Below the pieces are notes generated by a model. That model saw only the letters and a list, made by a program, of their open reading frames with translations, did no database searches and was not told the DNA's origin. DNA of 64,000 bases from Candidatus Omnitrophota bacterium (GTDB lineage: Bacteria > Omnitrophota > Gorgyraeia > Duberdicusellales > 4484-171), in the NCBI GenBank assembly GCA_021735105.1, contig JAIPHS010000001.1:7828-71827 (forward strand), in the 5' to 3' direction. The position numbers and the translations under genes are program-made. Of the stretch, positions 50,962 to 59,374 are shown piece by piece (positions within the stretch are counted from its first letter, which is position 1; each line of letters begins with the position of its first letter).

Positions 50962-52322
50962 AAAAAATTCATTTGATCGGTATTGGCGGTATCGGGATGA
51001 CTGGCTTGGCACTTCTTTTGCAGGATAAAGGGTTTTTGGTCCAAGGCTCTGATATTCGTAAAACAGTCAAAACAGGAATACTTGCCAAAAGAGGGATTAA
51101 AGTTTATTTTGGGCATAAAAGAACCAATATTGACCCAAAAGTGGATTTAATTTGTTATTCTTCAGCTGTTGGTTTAGACAATAGCGAGTTAAAAGAAGCA
51201 AAAAGCAAAAAGATAGGTGTGATTAAAAGAGGAAAGTTATTAGCTTTTTTATGTAAAGATACAAAAACTATAGCAGTAGCAGGAAGCCATGGTAAGACCA
51301 CAATAGTCTCTCTCTTAAGTTATCTTTTTAAAAAAATTGGTTATACTCCCACAGTATTTGTTGGTGGATTACCTGTAGACGGCTCTTTGTCTGCTTCTTG
51401 GGGTAGAGACTATTCAATCATAGAAACAGATGAGAGCGATGGAACTTTTCTTGACTATGAGCCTCATCTTTCCATTATTACCAATATTGATAAAGAGCAT
51501 CTAAATTATTATGGTGATTTTACTAATTTAAAAAAGTCATTTTTAAATTTTGCCAAAAAAACTAAAAAGAAAGTTTTTGGTTTTGGAGGGCAAAAAGAAA
51601 TTAAAGAAATAATAGATAAAGTCAGGGGTGTTTCTTTTGGGATGGGCTCTGATTGTAATTTAAGTGCAAAAAATATACGTTCAGATCAAAGGTTTAGTTA
51701 TTTTGATCTTTATAAGGGAGATGACTTACTGCTGTCGGTAGAGAGCCCTCTTTTAGGCCGGCATAACTGTTATAATGTGATGGCCGCTTTGGCTATTTTT
51801 GATTATTTGGGCCTAAATTTAGAAAAAATAAAGGATTATTTGATTGATTTTAAAGGTACAAAAAGACGGTTTCAAATAAAAACAAATATTTGCGGAGTAA
51901 CATTTATAGATGATTATGCTCATCATCCAACTGAAATTAAAGCTACTTTAGAGACAGCTAGAGCAATACCTGCAAAAAGAATAGTGGCTATTTTACAGCC
52001 GCATAGGCCATCAAGGATTAAATCTTTATTTAAAGAATTTTCTTTATGCTTAAGGCAGGCAGATTTAGTAGTAGTGACTGATACTTATCAAGCTTCTGAA
52101 CCATATCTAGAGGGAGTAAATAGCTTAAAATTGGTCAAAGCAATCAAAAGCCAGGGGCACAAAAATATTATTTATATTAATAAAAATAAATTAGAATTAA
52201 AAGTTCCAGAGATGATTGAAAAGGGTGATCTAGTTATTTGCCTAGGGGCAGGGGATATAAATAAGAAGTTAGAAAAGATTATTTATGAGTTTAAAAAAAT
52301 TAAAACCGAAAAAAAATATTAA
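50937..52322 (+). CDS. murC: UDP-MurNAc:L-alanine ligase MurC
   Basis: MurC adds L-alanine to UDP-MurNAc, the first amino acid of the stem peptide. The opening IHLIGIGGIGMTGLALLL, the P-loop AVAGSHGKTTIVSLL, IIETDESDGTFL, and FIDDYAHHPTEIKATL are diagnostic. Length 461. It begins inside the end of the metalloprotease gene (25-base overlap) and overlaps murB by 38 bases, so all are read from one message. Confidence 0.96.
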   Translation: MENLLSKVKKIHLIGIGGIGMTGLALLLQDKGFLVQGSDIRKTVKTGILAKRGIKVYFGHKRTNIDPKVDLICYSSAVGLDNSELKEAKSKKIGVIKRGKLLAFLCKDTKTIAVAGSHGKTTIVSLLSYLFKKIGYTPTVFVGGLPVDGSLSASWGRDYSIIETDESDGTFLDYEPHLSIITNIDKEHLNYYGDFTNLKKSFLNFAKKTKKKVFGFGGQKEIKEIIDKVRGVSFGMGSDCNLSAKNIRSDQRFSYFDLYKGDDLLLSVESPLLGRHNCYNVMAALAIFDYLGLNLEKIKDYLIDFKGTKRRFQIKTNICGVTFIDDYAHHPTEIKATLETARAIPAKRIVAILQPHRPSRIKSLFKEFSLCLRQADLVVVTDTYQASEPYLEGVNSLKLVKAIKSQGHKNIIYINKNKLELKVPEMIEKGDLVICLGAGDINKKLEKIIYEFKKIKTEKKY

Positions 52323-53142
52323 TTTAAGGCAATTGACTACTTTAGAGATAGGAGGAAGAGCTGAATATTTCTTTGTGGTTAGAGATAATTTTGAATTGTC
52401 AAAATTATTAAAAGAAATTGGAAGCCAATTTTATATTTTAGGTAATGGGTCAAATTTATTGATAAAAGATGGGCTAATAAAAAAACCAGTTGTAAAATTA
52501 ATAGATAAATTTGAATTAATAAAACCAAAAGGAAATCTCTTAGAAGTTGGTTCTTCAACTTTACTTTCTTTTTTGGTAAAATATTGTATTAATAACTGTT
52601 TAGGGGGTATAGAAAATTTAGCAGGTATACCTGCAACAGTTGGTGGTATGCTTTCTTCTGCTGCTTCATCATTTGGAGTTAGTATTTTTAATTATTTAGA
52701 AATGGTAGAGGTAATGGATAAATTTGGCAATATTAATATGATTAAAAAAGATAAAATTAATTATAGTTATAGGCGTTCCGGCCTAGAAGATAAAATAATA
52801 ATTAAAGGCTTTTTTAAATTTTCTAAAAACAATAAAGAAATAAAAAAAAAGATACAGAATATAATTAAAAAAAGAATTACCTTACAAGATTTTTCTTTTC
52901 CCAGCTGTGGTTCGGTTTTTAAAAATCCTGTTTCTGCTGTGGCAGGCGCCTTGATAGAACAGGCTGGTTTGAAGGGAAAGCGAAAAGGTGATATCAAAAT
53001 TTCAGATAAACATGCTAACTTTATTTTAAATGTAGGAAAAGGTTCATATTGCCAAGCCGATTATTTAATTAAGCAAATAAAGGATCTTATTTATCAAAGA
53101 GAAGGGATTGTTTTAGAGGAAGAAGTTAAAAGATGGAATTAA
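52285..53142 (+). CDS. murB: UDP-N-acetylenolpyruvoylglucosamine reductase MurB
   Basis: MurB is the FAD enzyme that reduces enolpyruvyl-UDP-GlcNAc to UDP-MurNAc. FAD-binding motifs are TTLEIGGRAEYF and ILGNGSNLLIKDG, followed by GIPATVGGMLSSAAS and the substrate-site YRRSGL. GSVFKNP and DKHANFILN near the C-terminus fit the short type II class (285 residues). It overlaps murC by 38 bases and ddl by 10. Confidence 0.95.
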   Translation: MSLKKLKPKKNINLRQLTTLEIGGRAEYFFVVRDNFELSKLLKEIGSQFYILGNGSNLLIKDGLIKKPVVKLIDKFELIKPKGNLLEVGSSTLLSFLVKYCINNCLGGIENLAGIPATVGGMLSSAASSFGVSIFNYLEMVEVMDKFGNINMIKKDKINYSYRRSGLEDKIIIKGFFKFSKNNKEIKKKIQNIIKKRITLQDFSFPSCGSVFKNPVSAVAGALIEQAGLKGKRKGDIKISDKHANFILNVGKGSYCQADYLIKQIKDLIYQREGIVLEEEVKRWN

Positions 53143-54065
53143 CAAAGATAAAAGTGGGAGTTTTGGCTGGGGGGGTCTCTGAAGAAAGAGATATTTCTCT
53201 GCTTTCCGGCCGGCAAGTTTTTCAAGCTCTTAAGCGAAGAAACATTAAAGCAGAGTTGATCGAGATAAAAACTTCAAAAAGCATTCAAATAAAACAAATA
53301 ATAAAATCAGCTCAAATAGATTTAGCGTTTATTGCTTTGCATGGATTATTTGGAGAAGATGGCAAAATTCAGTCTATACTGGAAGAAATTCCTATAGCTT
53401 ATACTGGTTCAGGCCCAGAAGCAAGTTTTTTTTCAATGAATAAAATAGCGGCTAAAGAAAAATTTAAAAAAGAAGGGGTTCCTACCCCTTTTTTTCGTTT
53501 GGCTATTAGCAAAAGCCATAATTATGAAGATATTAATTATCCGGTTGCGGTTAAACCTTCTCATTCAGGGTCAAGCTTTGGTATTTCAATAGTCGATACT
53601 AGAGAAAAAATAAAGAGGGCTCTAGAGAAGTCTTTGAAATTTAGCGAGTCAGTTATTATCGAAGATTTTATTAAAGGCAAAGAGCTAACAGTTGGAGTTT
53701 TGGGGAAGAAGCCTCTGGCAGTAGTTGAAATTGTTCCCAAAGGGAAATATTTTGATTTTAAAAATAAATATATAAAAGGAAATTCTGTTTTTATTGTACC
53801 GGCTAAACTTGATGAAAAGATATATAAACAAGTGCAAGAAGTAGCTTTTGCAGCTCATAAAGCTTTAGGGTGCCGTGATTTTTCTCGAGTTGATATAAGA
53901 TTAGAAGGTAATGTACCGTATGTTTTAGAGGTTAACTCAATACCAGGATTAACAGAACGCAGCTTATTGCCGCTTTCTGCTTTTGCTTGCGGAATAAGTT
54001 TTGATCAACTAATTTTTAGTTTTTTAAAAGCTGCGTTATTAAGAAAAAATAAAGTTAAATTATAG
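53133..54065 (+). CDS. ddl: D-alanine-D-alanine ligase Ddl
   Basis: Ddl forms the D-Ala-D-Ala used by MurF. It is an ATP-grasp protein: LAGGVSEERDISLLSG at the start, ALHGLFGEDGKIQSILE, PVAVKPSHSGSSFGIS, EDFIKGKELTVGVLG, and EVNSIPGLTERSLLP holding the metal-binding Asn and the catalytic Ser/Leu loop. Length 310 is typical of the short DdlB form found in dcw clusters. Overlaps murB by 10 bases. ftsQ follows after 15 bases. Confidence 0.96.
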   Translation: MELTKIKVGVLAGGVSEERDISLLSGRQVFQALKRRNIKAELIEIKTSKSIQIKQIIKSAQIDLAFIALHGLFGEDGKIQSILEEIPIAYTGSGPEASFFSMNKIAAKEKFKKEGVPTPFFRLAISKSHNYEDINYPVAVKPSHSGSSFGISIVDTREKIKRALEKSLKFSESVIIEDFIKGKELTVGVLGKKPLAVVEIVPKGKYFDFKNKYIKGNSVFIVPAKLDEKIYKQVQEVAFAAHKALGCRDFSRVDIRLEGNVPYVLEVNSIPGLTERSLLPLSAFACGISFDQLIFSFLKAALLRKNKVKL

Positions 54066-54080
54066 GAGAATGAATGTTTT

Positions 54081-54890
54081 ATGGCCAGAAGAAGAAAAAA
54101 TAAAAAAATAAACATATTTAAAATTTTTACAAATAAATTTTTTATTTGGATTTTTGCAATTTTTTTAATTATTGGAATTTTTTTATTGGGTGGATATCAA
54201 ATTTATAGAGCGGATTTTTTTAAGGTTAGTGAAAGAAATTTACAATCAAACCTGGATATAAATAGAAATTTTATGAATAAAATAAAAGGGAAGTCAGTTT
54301 TTAATATTAATTTAGATAAGTTACATACTTACCTAATACAGCAATATCCGGAATATAAAGAGATTAAAATTATAAAAAAATTTCCTAATTTTATCAAAGT
54401 TGAAATGAAAGAAAGAAAACCGATTGCTCAAATAAGAGCTAAAAATTTTTATTTAATCGATAAAAATGGAGTAATTGTTAGCCGAGGCGAAAATAACCCT
54501 TTTGAAAGTTTTCCTGTAATAAATGATTTGTCTTTTGACCAATATTTGGCGAAGGGAAGAAATATCTACAATGAAAACGTAAGAGCTGCTTTTAGGCTAA
54601 TAGATATTATTAAAGGCGAAAACTTGCTTGAAGCAATTAATTCTCTTGATACGGATTATCAATTTAAGCTAGGAGGTATTAACGTTTCTTCTCCAGAGAC
54701 AATATATTTCTATTTAAAAAATAAAAAATATTACCAGAGAAGGATTAAAGTTATTTTAAACCGGCAAGACTTACAAGAAAAAGTAAGCCTTCTCAAGAGG
54801 CTTGTAAAGCAAAAATTAAAAGATAAACTATCTTTAATAAGGTATATAGATTTTCGTTTTCAAAAAGTTGCAGTAGGTTTTAAAAGATAA
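54081..54890 (+). CDS. ftsQ: Cell division protein FtsQ (DivIB-type)
   Basis: FtsQ bridges division proteins across the membrane. A basic cytoplasmic N-terminus (MARRRKNKKINIFK) precedes one transmembrane helix (about residues 18-40). A POTRA-like segment follows (KGKSVFNINLDKLHTYLIQQYPEYKEIKIIKKFP), then the FtsQ domain with VEMKERKPIAQI and LIDKNGVIVSR. Length 269. Sequence similarity in the family is low, but topology and position between ddl and ftsA make the call good. Confidence 0.88.
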   Translation: MARRRKNKKINIFKIFTNKFFIWIFAIFLIIGIFLLGGYQIYRADFFKVSERNLQSNLDINRNFMNKIKGKSVFNINLDKLHTYLIQQYPEYKEIKIIKKFPNFIKVEMKERKPIAQIRAKNFYLIDKNGVIVSRGENNPFESFPVINDLSFDQYLAKGRNIYNENVRAAFRLIDIIKGENLLEAINSLDTDYQFKLGGINVSSPETIYFYLKNKKYYQRRIKVILNRQDLQEKVSLLKRLVKQKLKDKLSLIRYIDFRFQKVAVGFKR

Positions 54891-54892
54891 TT

Positions 54893-56041
54893 ATGAAAAC
54901 TTTTTCTGCATTAGTTTTAAAAAAAGACAAAGCTTTTCTTTCTTTTGCTATTCTTAAAAAGGGATGCCTAAAGCTTTTGGATGAAAAAGAGCTGCTATTG
55001 GCAAGTAATGATGATTTTCTTAAACAGTTAAAAGCTAATGCTAAAAAGATAGAGAAATTAATAATTAATTTTGAACAAAAACATTCTTTCTCTGTAGGAA
55101 AAATATTTATGGAGTTACCTTCGGACCTGGCCGATGAGGTTGAAGTACAAGAGAAAGTAGTTTTCCCTAAAAAAAAGAAAATTACTCCATCAACTATTGA
55201 TTCTGTCAAAAAATATATTGAAGACAAATTTCTTGAATGGAATCAACGCTGTGTACATCATATTGTTTTAGATTATCAAACTGAAGGTATACAAACTAAT
55301 GATGCACCCTTACAGGTTTTTACTAATAAAATAAAATTCAGGTCTTTACTTATTTATGTAAAAGAGGATTTTTATAAAGAAGTTACTGATATCTTTTATA
55401 ATATGGAAAGAAATTTTGCCGGATTCATAGCACATAAAATAAGTGCTTTTTCGCAGGGTTTTAATAACTTAGAAGGAAATCAAATTGTAATTGGTGTTAA
55501 TAATTTTAACAGCTATGCCGGCATAAAAGATGAAAAAGGAAGGCTATTTGAAAAAAAATTTAGTTTTGGTGTAAAAGAAGTTACCGAAGAGTTGGCCAAG
55601 CAATACGTAATAGCACCTTCTGTAGCTGAGCAGCTGTTAAAGAGCTATGGATCTTTTAAAGAAATTCCTTATTTTAAAGAAATAACTATCAAAAAACAAG
55701 ATAGTTATCTAAATTTAAGTACTAAAGTTTTGAGCAATTTTTTAAAAAAAGTTTTTTCAAGTAATATAAAACTAATCATAGAGGAGGTTTTAAAAGTTGT
55801 TAAGGAAGGCAAAAGAGATGAAGCCGTTTTTTCTTTTATTGGGCCTTTAACTACAAAAGATGGTTTTTATGGCTATATTAAAAAATTATTAACCGTCAAA
55901 ATTGAAGTGCCTGCTTATAAGTGTAGTTCTCCTGCTTTTGGCTGTATAAAGTATGGTTATTTTAAACCATTAGAAAATGAGCATCTGAAAAAACAATCTT
56001 TATTAAGGAAAATAAAAAAAATTTACCATGAATATTTTTAA
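54893..56041 (+). CDS. ftsA: Divergent FtsA-like actin-fold division protein
   Basis: FtsA tethers FtsZ to the membrane. The middle of this protein (LQVFTNKIKFRSLLIYVKE) resembles the 1C/SHS2 subdomain. The segment from IVIGVNNFNSYAGIKDEKGR through FSFGVKEVTEELAKQYVI and SVAEQLLKSYG mirrors the second phosphate loop and following helix of FtsA, and the C-terminal SLLRKIKKIYHEYF could be the membrane-targeting amphipathic helix. However, the D-x-G-T/S nucleotide motifs are not recognisable, so ATP binding is doubtful. PilM is an alternative, but it follows ftsQ directly, as ftsA does. No ftsZ follows. Length 382. Confidence 0.72.
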   Translation: MKTFSALVLKKDKAFLSFAILKKGCLKLLDEKELLLASNDDFLKQLKANAKKIEKLIINFEQKHSFSVGKIFMELPSDLADEVEVQEKVVFPKKKKITPSTIDSVKKYIEDKFLEWNQRCVHHIVLDYQTEGIQTNDAPLQVFTNKIKFRSLLIYVKEDFYKEVTDIFYNMERNFAGFIAHKISAFSQGFNNLEGNQIVIGVNNFNSYAGIKDEKGRLFEKKFSFGVKEVTEELAKQYVIAPSVAEQLLKSYGSFKEIPYFKEITIKKQDSYLNLSTKVLSNFLKKVFSSNIKLIIEEVLKVVKEGKRDEAVFSFIGPLTTKDGFYGYIKKLLTVKIEVPAYKCSSPAFGCIKYGYFKPLENEHLKKQSLLRKIKKIYHEYF

Positions 56042-56066
56042 TTTAAATTTATTGTAAAAGATAAGC

Positions 56067-57968
56067 ATGAATAATGGTATATATCAAGATTTTGTAAAGA
56101 AGTTTAAGGTTGCGCTTACAAATTGTTCAATTTATTTTCCTCAACATCCTATTTTTTTTCAATCAGTAAATAATTTTAAAAAAAGTATCAATTTAGTTGC
56201 TCAAGATGAGCTTTTTCTTTTAATTAAAGTAAAACCAAAAGCTCTTATTATTAACGGGAAAAACCTAGAGGAGGTAAGTTTATATAAAGATTTAGCGACT
56301 TTTTTTCATCGGAGAAAAGTAAAGAGCATAAAAATAGAAAAAGAAATTACTGCTGAAGAACTATCTAAATTTTTAGTAAATATTTCTTCTAGCGAAAAAA
56401 ATATTTTAGCTAAAGGAGGAATAAAAAAAATATTAAAAGAAAATGAAGTAAAAAATATTGAAATTGATGAGCTTGATTATTCACAATTGATAAAAGGAGA
56501 AGGTAAGGGAGTAAAAGATATTTGGAGTTATATTTTAAGGTCTGAAGATACGCAAGGCAATAATAAAGTTACTGCTGATAAATTTGCTGATAAGTTTAGA
56601 AAAATAACAGAGAAATATGGGGTTAAAGAAATTCTCGAAGATAAAAGAATGTTCAAGCAGCTGCTGGATTTAGTTGAAAAAATTGAAGATAAAGATAATT
56701 TTAAAAAAATTATCGAAAGTTTAGTTAGATCTATTTTAGATGATGAGAGTCTGGATAAAATAACAAACAAAGAACAATTTAAGAGTTTATTTTTTAAGGT
56801 TGATCTGCAAGATTTGGCAAATCTTTTGTCTAAGTTTTTACAATCTGATAAACGCTTCAATCCGGCATCTTTTAGATTATTTTCTACATTAATATCTCCA
56901 GATGCTCATAAAGTGGTTGCAGGCAGTTTAAACAGAGAGATTAAGGCAGGAAAAAGTAAGTTTGATATAGACAAAATCAGAAATTTGTTTGAATCTCTTG
57001 ATGATCAAAGTATTGTACCTATTTATCAAAAAAATTTATCTTTGGATAATTTAGATAGCGTTAGCAAAAGAGAATTTTCTTTCGATTATAATCATTTGCA
57101 TCAAAATTATCGTTTACTTCTTCTTGATTTGTTTTTTTATGAAACTAGTGAATTCCGCCTTGTTTTAATCTTAAAAAAAATATTGCTAGAAATAGAAAGG
57201 AATTTTTTGGACAATATAGAGTTTGTTAATAAATTTGCCAAGATATATATTAAAAAAACAATCGATACAAGATCAAAAGAGCTTAATAGCACAATAAAGA
57301 AGGTTTGGTCTCAATCTGAAAAAAATATTTTTAAAACAGATGATTTTAAAAACTTTATTTTTTTAACAAAAGTTCTGAAAACAACTACGTTAGATGTTTA
57401 TTTTTATTTAGATGAAATTGAAGAAAAAAAATTTAATCCTTTAGTTTTAAAACTTTTTTTTAAATTTTTTCCAAAACAAATAGATAAATTATATAAAAAA
57501 ATTAAAGACAAAAGAAAAGATTATGATTTTTTAAAAAAAATTATAACGGATTTAAAGTTAAGCAATCATTTTGCTGCTTTAGATCTTTTAAAGCGTTTGT
57601 TTAATTTGGTGCCTATTTTAGTAAAAATTGAGATATTAGACATAATTAAAAATTATCCTCAATGTGATCAAAATTTTATATTATCTCTGGTTAATAGCCA
57701 AAGCTTTCATATTCGCAAAAAATCTGTTGAGATGGCAGTTAAATTTCCTCAGCTGCATAAACAAACAGCCCAAAAGCTTCTTTCTTTATCAAATTATTTT
57801 GGATTCAATTCTAAAATTATTTTAGAAAATTTAGAAATAATCAATCAAAATTATATTCCTCAAGCTAGGCCTTTTTTAGATAAGTTAACAAGGAGGGGTT
57901 TTTTCTGGGATAGGCAAATAAGAAAAAAAGCCAAACAGGTGTTGGAAAATCATCTGGAAAATAGATAA
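56067..57968 (+). CDS. Large protein with N-terminal domain shared with the next gene and HEAT-like C-terminus
   Basis: I do not recognise a named family for this 633-residue protein. Residues 1-140 match the start of the next gene: FVKKFKVALTNCSIYFPQHPIFF parallels FLKNFSSCFQLAQMYGGQHPEF. Both continue through a beta-rich stretch to K-S-I-K-I-E / E-K-L-T-F and a T-x-E-E-L or T-K-D-E-L helix. The middle is charged and helical. The last ~130 residues (LVNSQSFHIRKKSVEMAVKFPQ onward) look like HEAT repeats, suggesting a scaffold. No membrane segment or signal is seen, so it is cytosolic. Probably a partner of the adjacent HD-GYP protein in signalling; that is inference. Confidence 0.75.
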   Translation: MNNGIYQDFVKKFKVALTNCSIYFPQHPIFFQSVNNFKKSINLVAQDELFLLIKVKPKALIINGKNLEEVSLYKDLATFFHRRKVKSIKIEKEITAEELSKFLVNISSSEKNILAKGGIKKILKENEVKNIEIDELDYSQLIKGEGKGVKDIWSYILRSEDTQGNNKVTADKFADKFRKITEKYGVKEILEDKRMFKQLLDLVEKIEDKDNFKKIIESLVRSILDDESLDKITNKEQFKSLFFKVDLQDLANLLSKFLQSDKRFNPASFRLFSTLISPDAHKVVAGSLNREIKAGKSKFDIDKIRNLFESLDDQSIVPIYQKNLSLDNLDSVSKREFSFDYNHLHQNYRLLLLDLFFYETSEFRLVLILKKILLEIERNFLDNIEFVNKFAKIYIKKTIDTRSKELNSTIKKVWSQSEKNIFKTDDFKNFIFLTKVLKTTTLDVYFYLDEIEEKKFNPLVLKLFFKFFPKQIDKLYKKIKDKRKDYDFLKKIITDLKLSNHFAALDLLKRLFNLVPILVKIEILDIIKNYPQCDQNFILSLVNSQSFHIRKKSVEMAVKFPQLHKQTAQKLLSLSNYFGFNSKIILENLEIINQNYIPQARPFLDKLTRRGFFWDRQIRKKAKQVLENHLENR

Positions 57969-57979
57969 TTATTAAAGAT

Positions 57980-59314
57980 ATGAAAGAAAATATTGAAAAA
58001 TTTTTAAAAAATTTCTCATCTTGTTTTCAGCTTGCTCAAATGTATGGGGGTCAGCATCCGGAATTTAATAAGGCCCTCTTAGAGACATATCAAGAGTTGA
58101 CGCAAATATTAAAAGATCAAGAAGAACTAACTATAGCAGCCGTGGGCGGAGAATTGACAAGTGGAGACAGTATTTTCTTTGATTTAAGTAAAAAGTTAAC
58201 AACTTTAATTAATAAATTTAAAAGCAAGGGCTTTGAGAAATTAACTTTTAGAAAAAATGTTACAAAAGATGAATTAAAGGCTATTTTTTTATTTTTTCTA
58301 GCTCAAAAAGATAAAAAAGCTGATATAGAAGAACAACTTAAATTGCAGGGAATAAAAAGTATTAAAATCGGTAAAATTCAAGAAGCTGATTCTAAAGAAG
58401 GTAAAAAAGAGGAGGATCCCAAAAAATCTTTTAGCCAGCTATATACAAAATCTGTGGCTAATTTATCATCTTCTTTAGGTGATCTTATTGAAAAAGAACT
58501 ATTAGATTTTACAAAGTTTGGTTCAGTTGTAAATAACCTAATGGAAGGAGTTGACTATCATTATCAAGAGATATTAAAGTTATCTAAGTTAAAGGGGAAA
58601 GACACTGTTACCTTTGCTCATCTTTTAAATGTTTCTTTTTTATCTATACATTTTGCTAAATTTTTGGGTCTCAATAACTCTGAGTCTAAAAAAATTGGCC
58701 TAGCTTCTCTCTTCCATGATATTGGTAAGATTTATATCTCAAATAGAATACTTAAAGGGGGAAAACTTAGTGATGAAGAATTCGAAAAAATAAAAAGCCA
58801 TTCGGTTTTAGGCGCGGCAATTCTTCTTAATTTTGTCGATAAATTGGGGGAATTAGTGCCGGTAGTTGCTTTTGAGCATCATCTAAAGTTTGGTTCCGGG
58901 GGTTATCCTAGACTAAATTTTCCTCGGCGTCTTCACTTTGCTTCAATGTTGATTACACTTTGTGATGTCTATGATGCCTTAAGTCAAAGGCGTAGTTATA
59001 AAAATAGTTTTCCTCCAGAGCAAATTTATAAAATTATGAAAGAAGGGAGAGATTCACAATTTGATCCTTTGCTTTTTGATAATTTTTTCACATTTTTAGG
59101 AGTTTGGCCAAACGGGACAGTTATTTTATTAAGTAATGGTAAGGTTGCTCGGGTTAAGAGTCAAAATCCTGATAATATTTTTTCTCCTGAGGTTGAAGTA
59201 GTTTCTGATACTCCGCATAAGATTATTGATTTAAAACAAGACGGCCTAAACTTAAAAATTAAAAAATCTCTAAATCCCTACAAGGAAGGCAAGCATTACC
59301 TAAGTGCTGATTAG
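57980..59314 (+). CDS. HD-GYP domain phosphohydrolase with shared N-terminal domain
   Basis: Residues 1-140 share a domain with the preceding protein. The C-terminal ~230 residues are an HD-GYP domain, a class that hydrolyses cyclic di-GMP or related dinucleotides. Ligands seen in order are His in FAHLLNVSFL, HDIGK, KSHSVLGAAIL, FEHH, the GYP of GSGGYPRL, and LCDVYDALSQRRSY. The usual D-G-x-G-Y-P is G-S-G-G-Y-P here, losing one Asp, while the metal ligands look intact. It has no receiver or membrane domain. The gene follows the HEAT-like gene by 11 bases. Signal, substrate and output are unknown. Confidence 0.87.
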   Translation: MKENIEKFLKNFSSCFQLAQMYGGQHPEFNKALLETYQELTQILKDQEELTIAAVGGELTSGDSIFFDLSKKLTTLINKFKSKGFEKLTFRKNVTKDELKAIFLFFLAQKDKKADIEEQLKLQGIKSIKIGKIQEADSKEGKKEEDPKKSFSQLYTKSVANLSSSLGDLIEKELLDFTKFGSVVNNLMEGVDYHYQEILKLSKLKGKDTVTFAHLLNVSFLSIHFAKFLGLNNSESKKIGLASLFHDIGKIYISNRILKGGKLSDEEFEKIKSHSVLGAAILLNFVDKLGELVPVVAFEHHLKFGSGGYPRLNFPRRLHFASMLITLCDVYDALSQRRSYKNSFPPEQIYKIMKEGRDSQFDPLLFDNFFTFLGVWPNGTVILLSNGKVARVKSQNPDNIFSPEVEVVSDTPHKIIDLKQDGLNLKIKKSLNPYKEGKHYLSAD

Positions 59315-59352
59315 GATATCTGATTAAAATATTTTACCCGCCTAATTTTTTA

Positions 59353-59361
59353 TGATATAGT
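59353..59361 (+). promoter_or_regulatory. Extended -10 promoter for the lipid glycosyltransferase gene
   Basis: TGATATAGT (TATAGT at 59356-59361) lies 13 bases before ATG 59375. A weak TTTTAC lies at about -35 with an 18-base spacer. Initiation near 59368 leaves about seven leader bases and no Shine-Dalgarno. Confidence 0.45.
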
Positions 59362-59374
59362 TAATCATAAAAGC

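Noticed and set aside
56067..57968. Misplaced or divergent ftsZ after ftsA
   Set aside because: The protein has no tubulin-type GGGTGTG loop and instead shares a domain with the next HD-GYP protein.
59310..59351. ATTAGG / CCTAAT arms followed by T-run after the HD-GYP gene
   Set aside because: The loop of 25 bases is too long for a typical intrinsic terminator and the stem is AT-rich; not strong enough to list.
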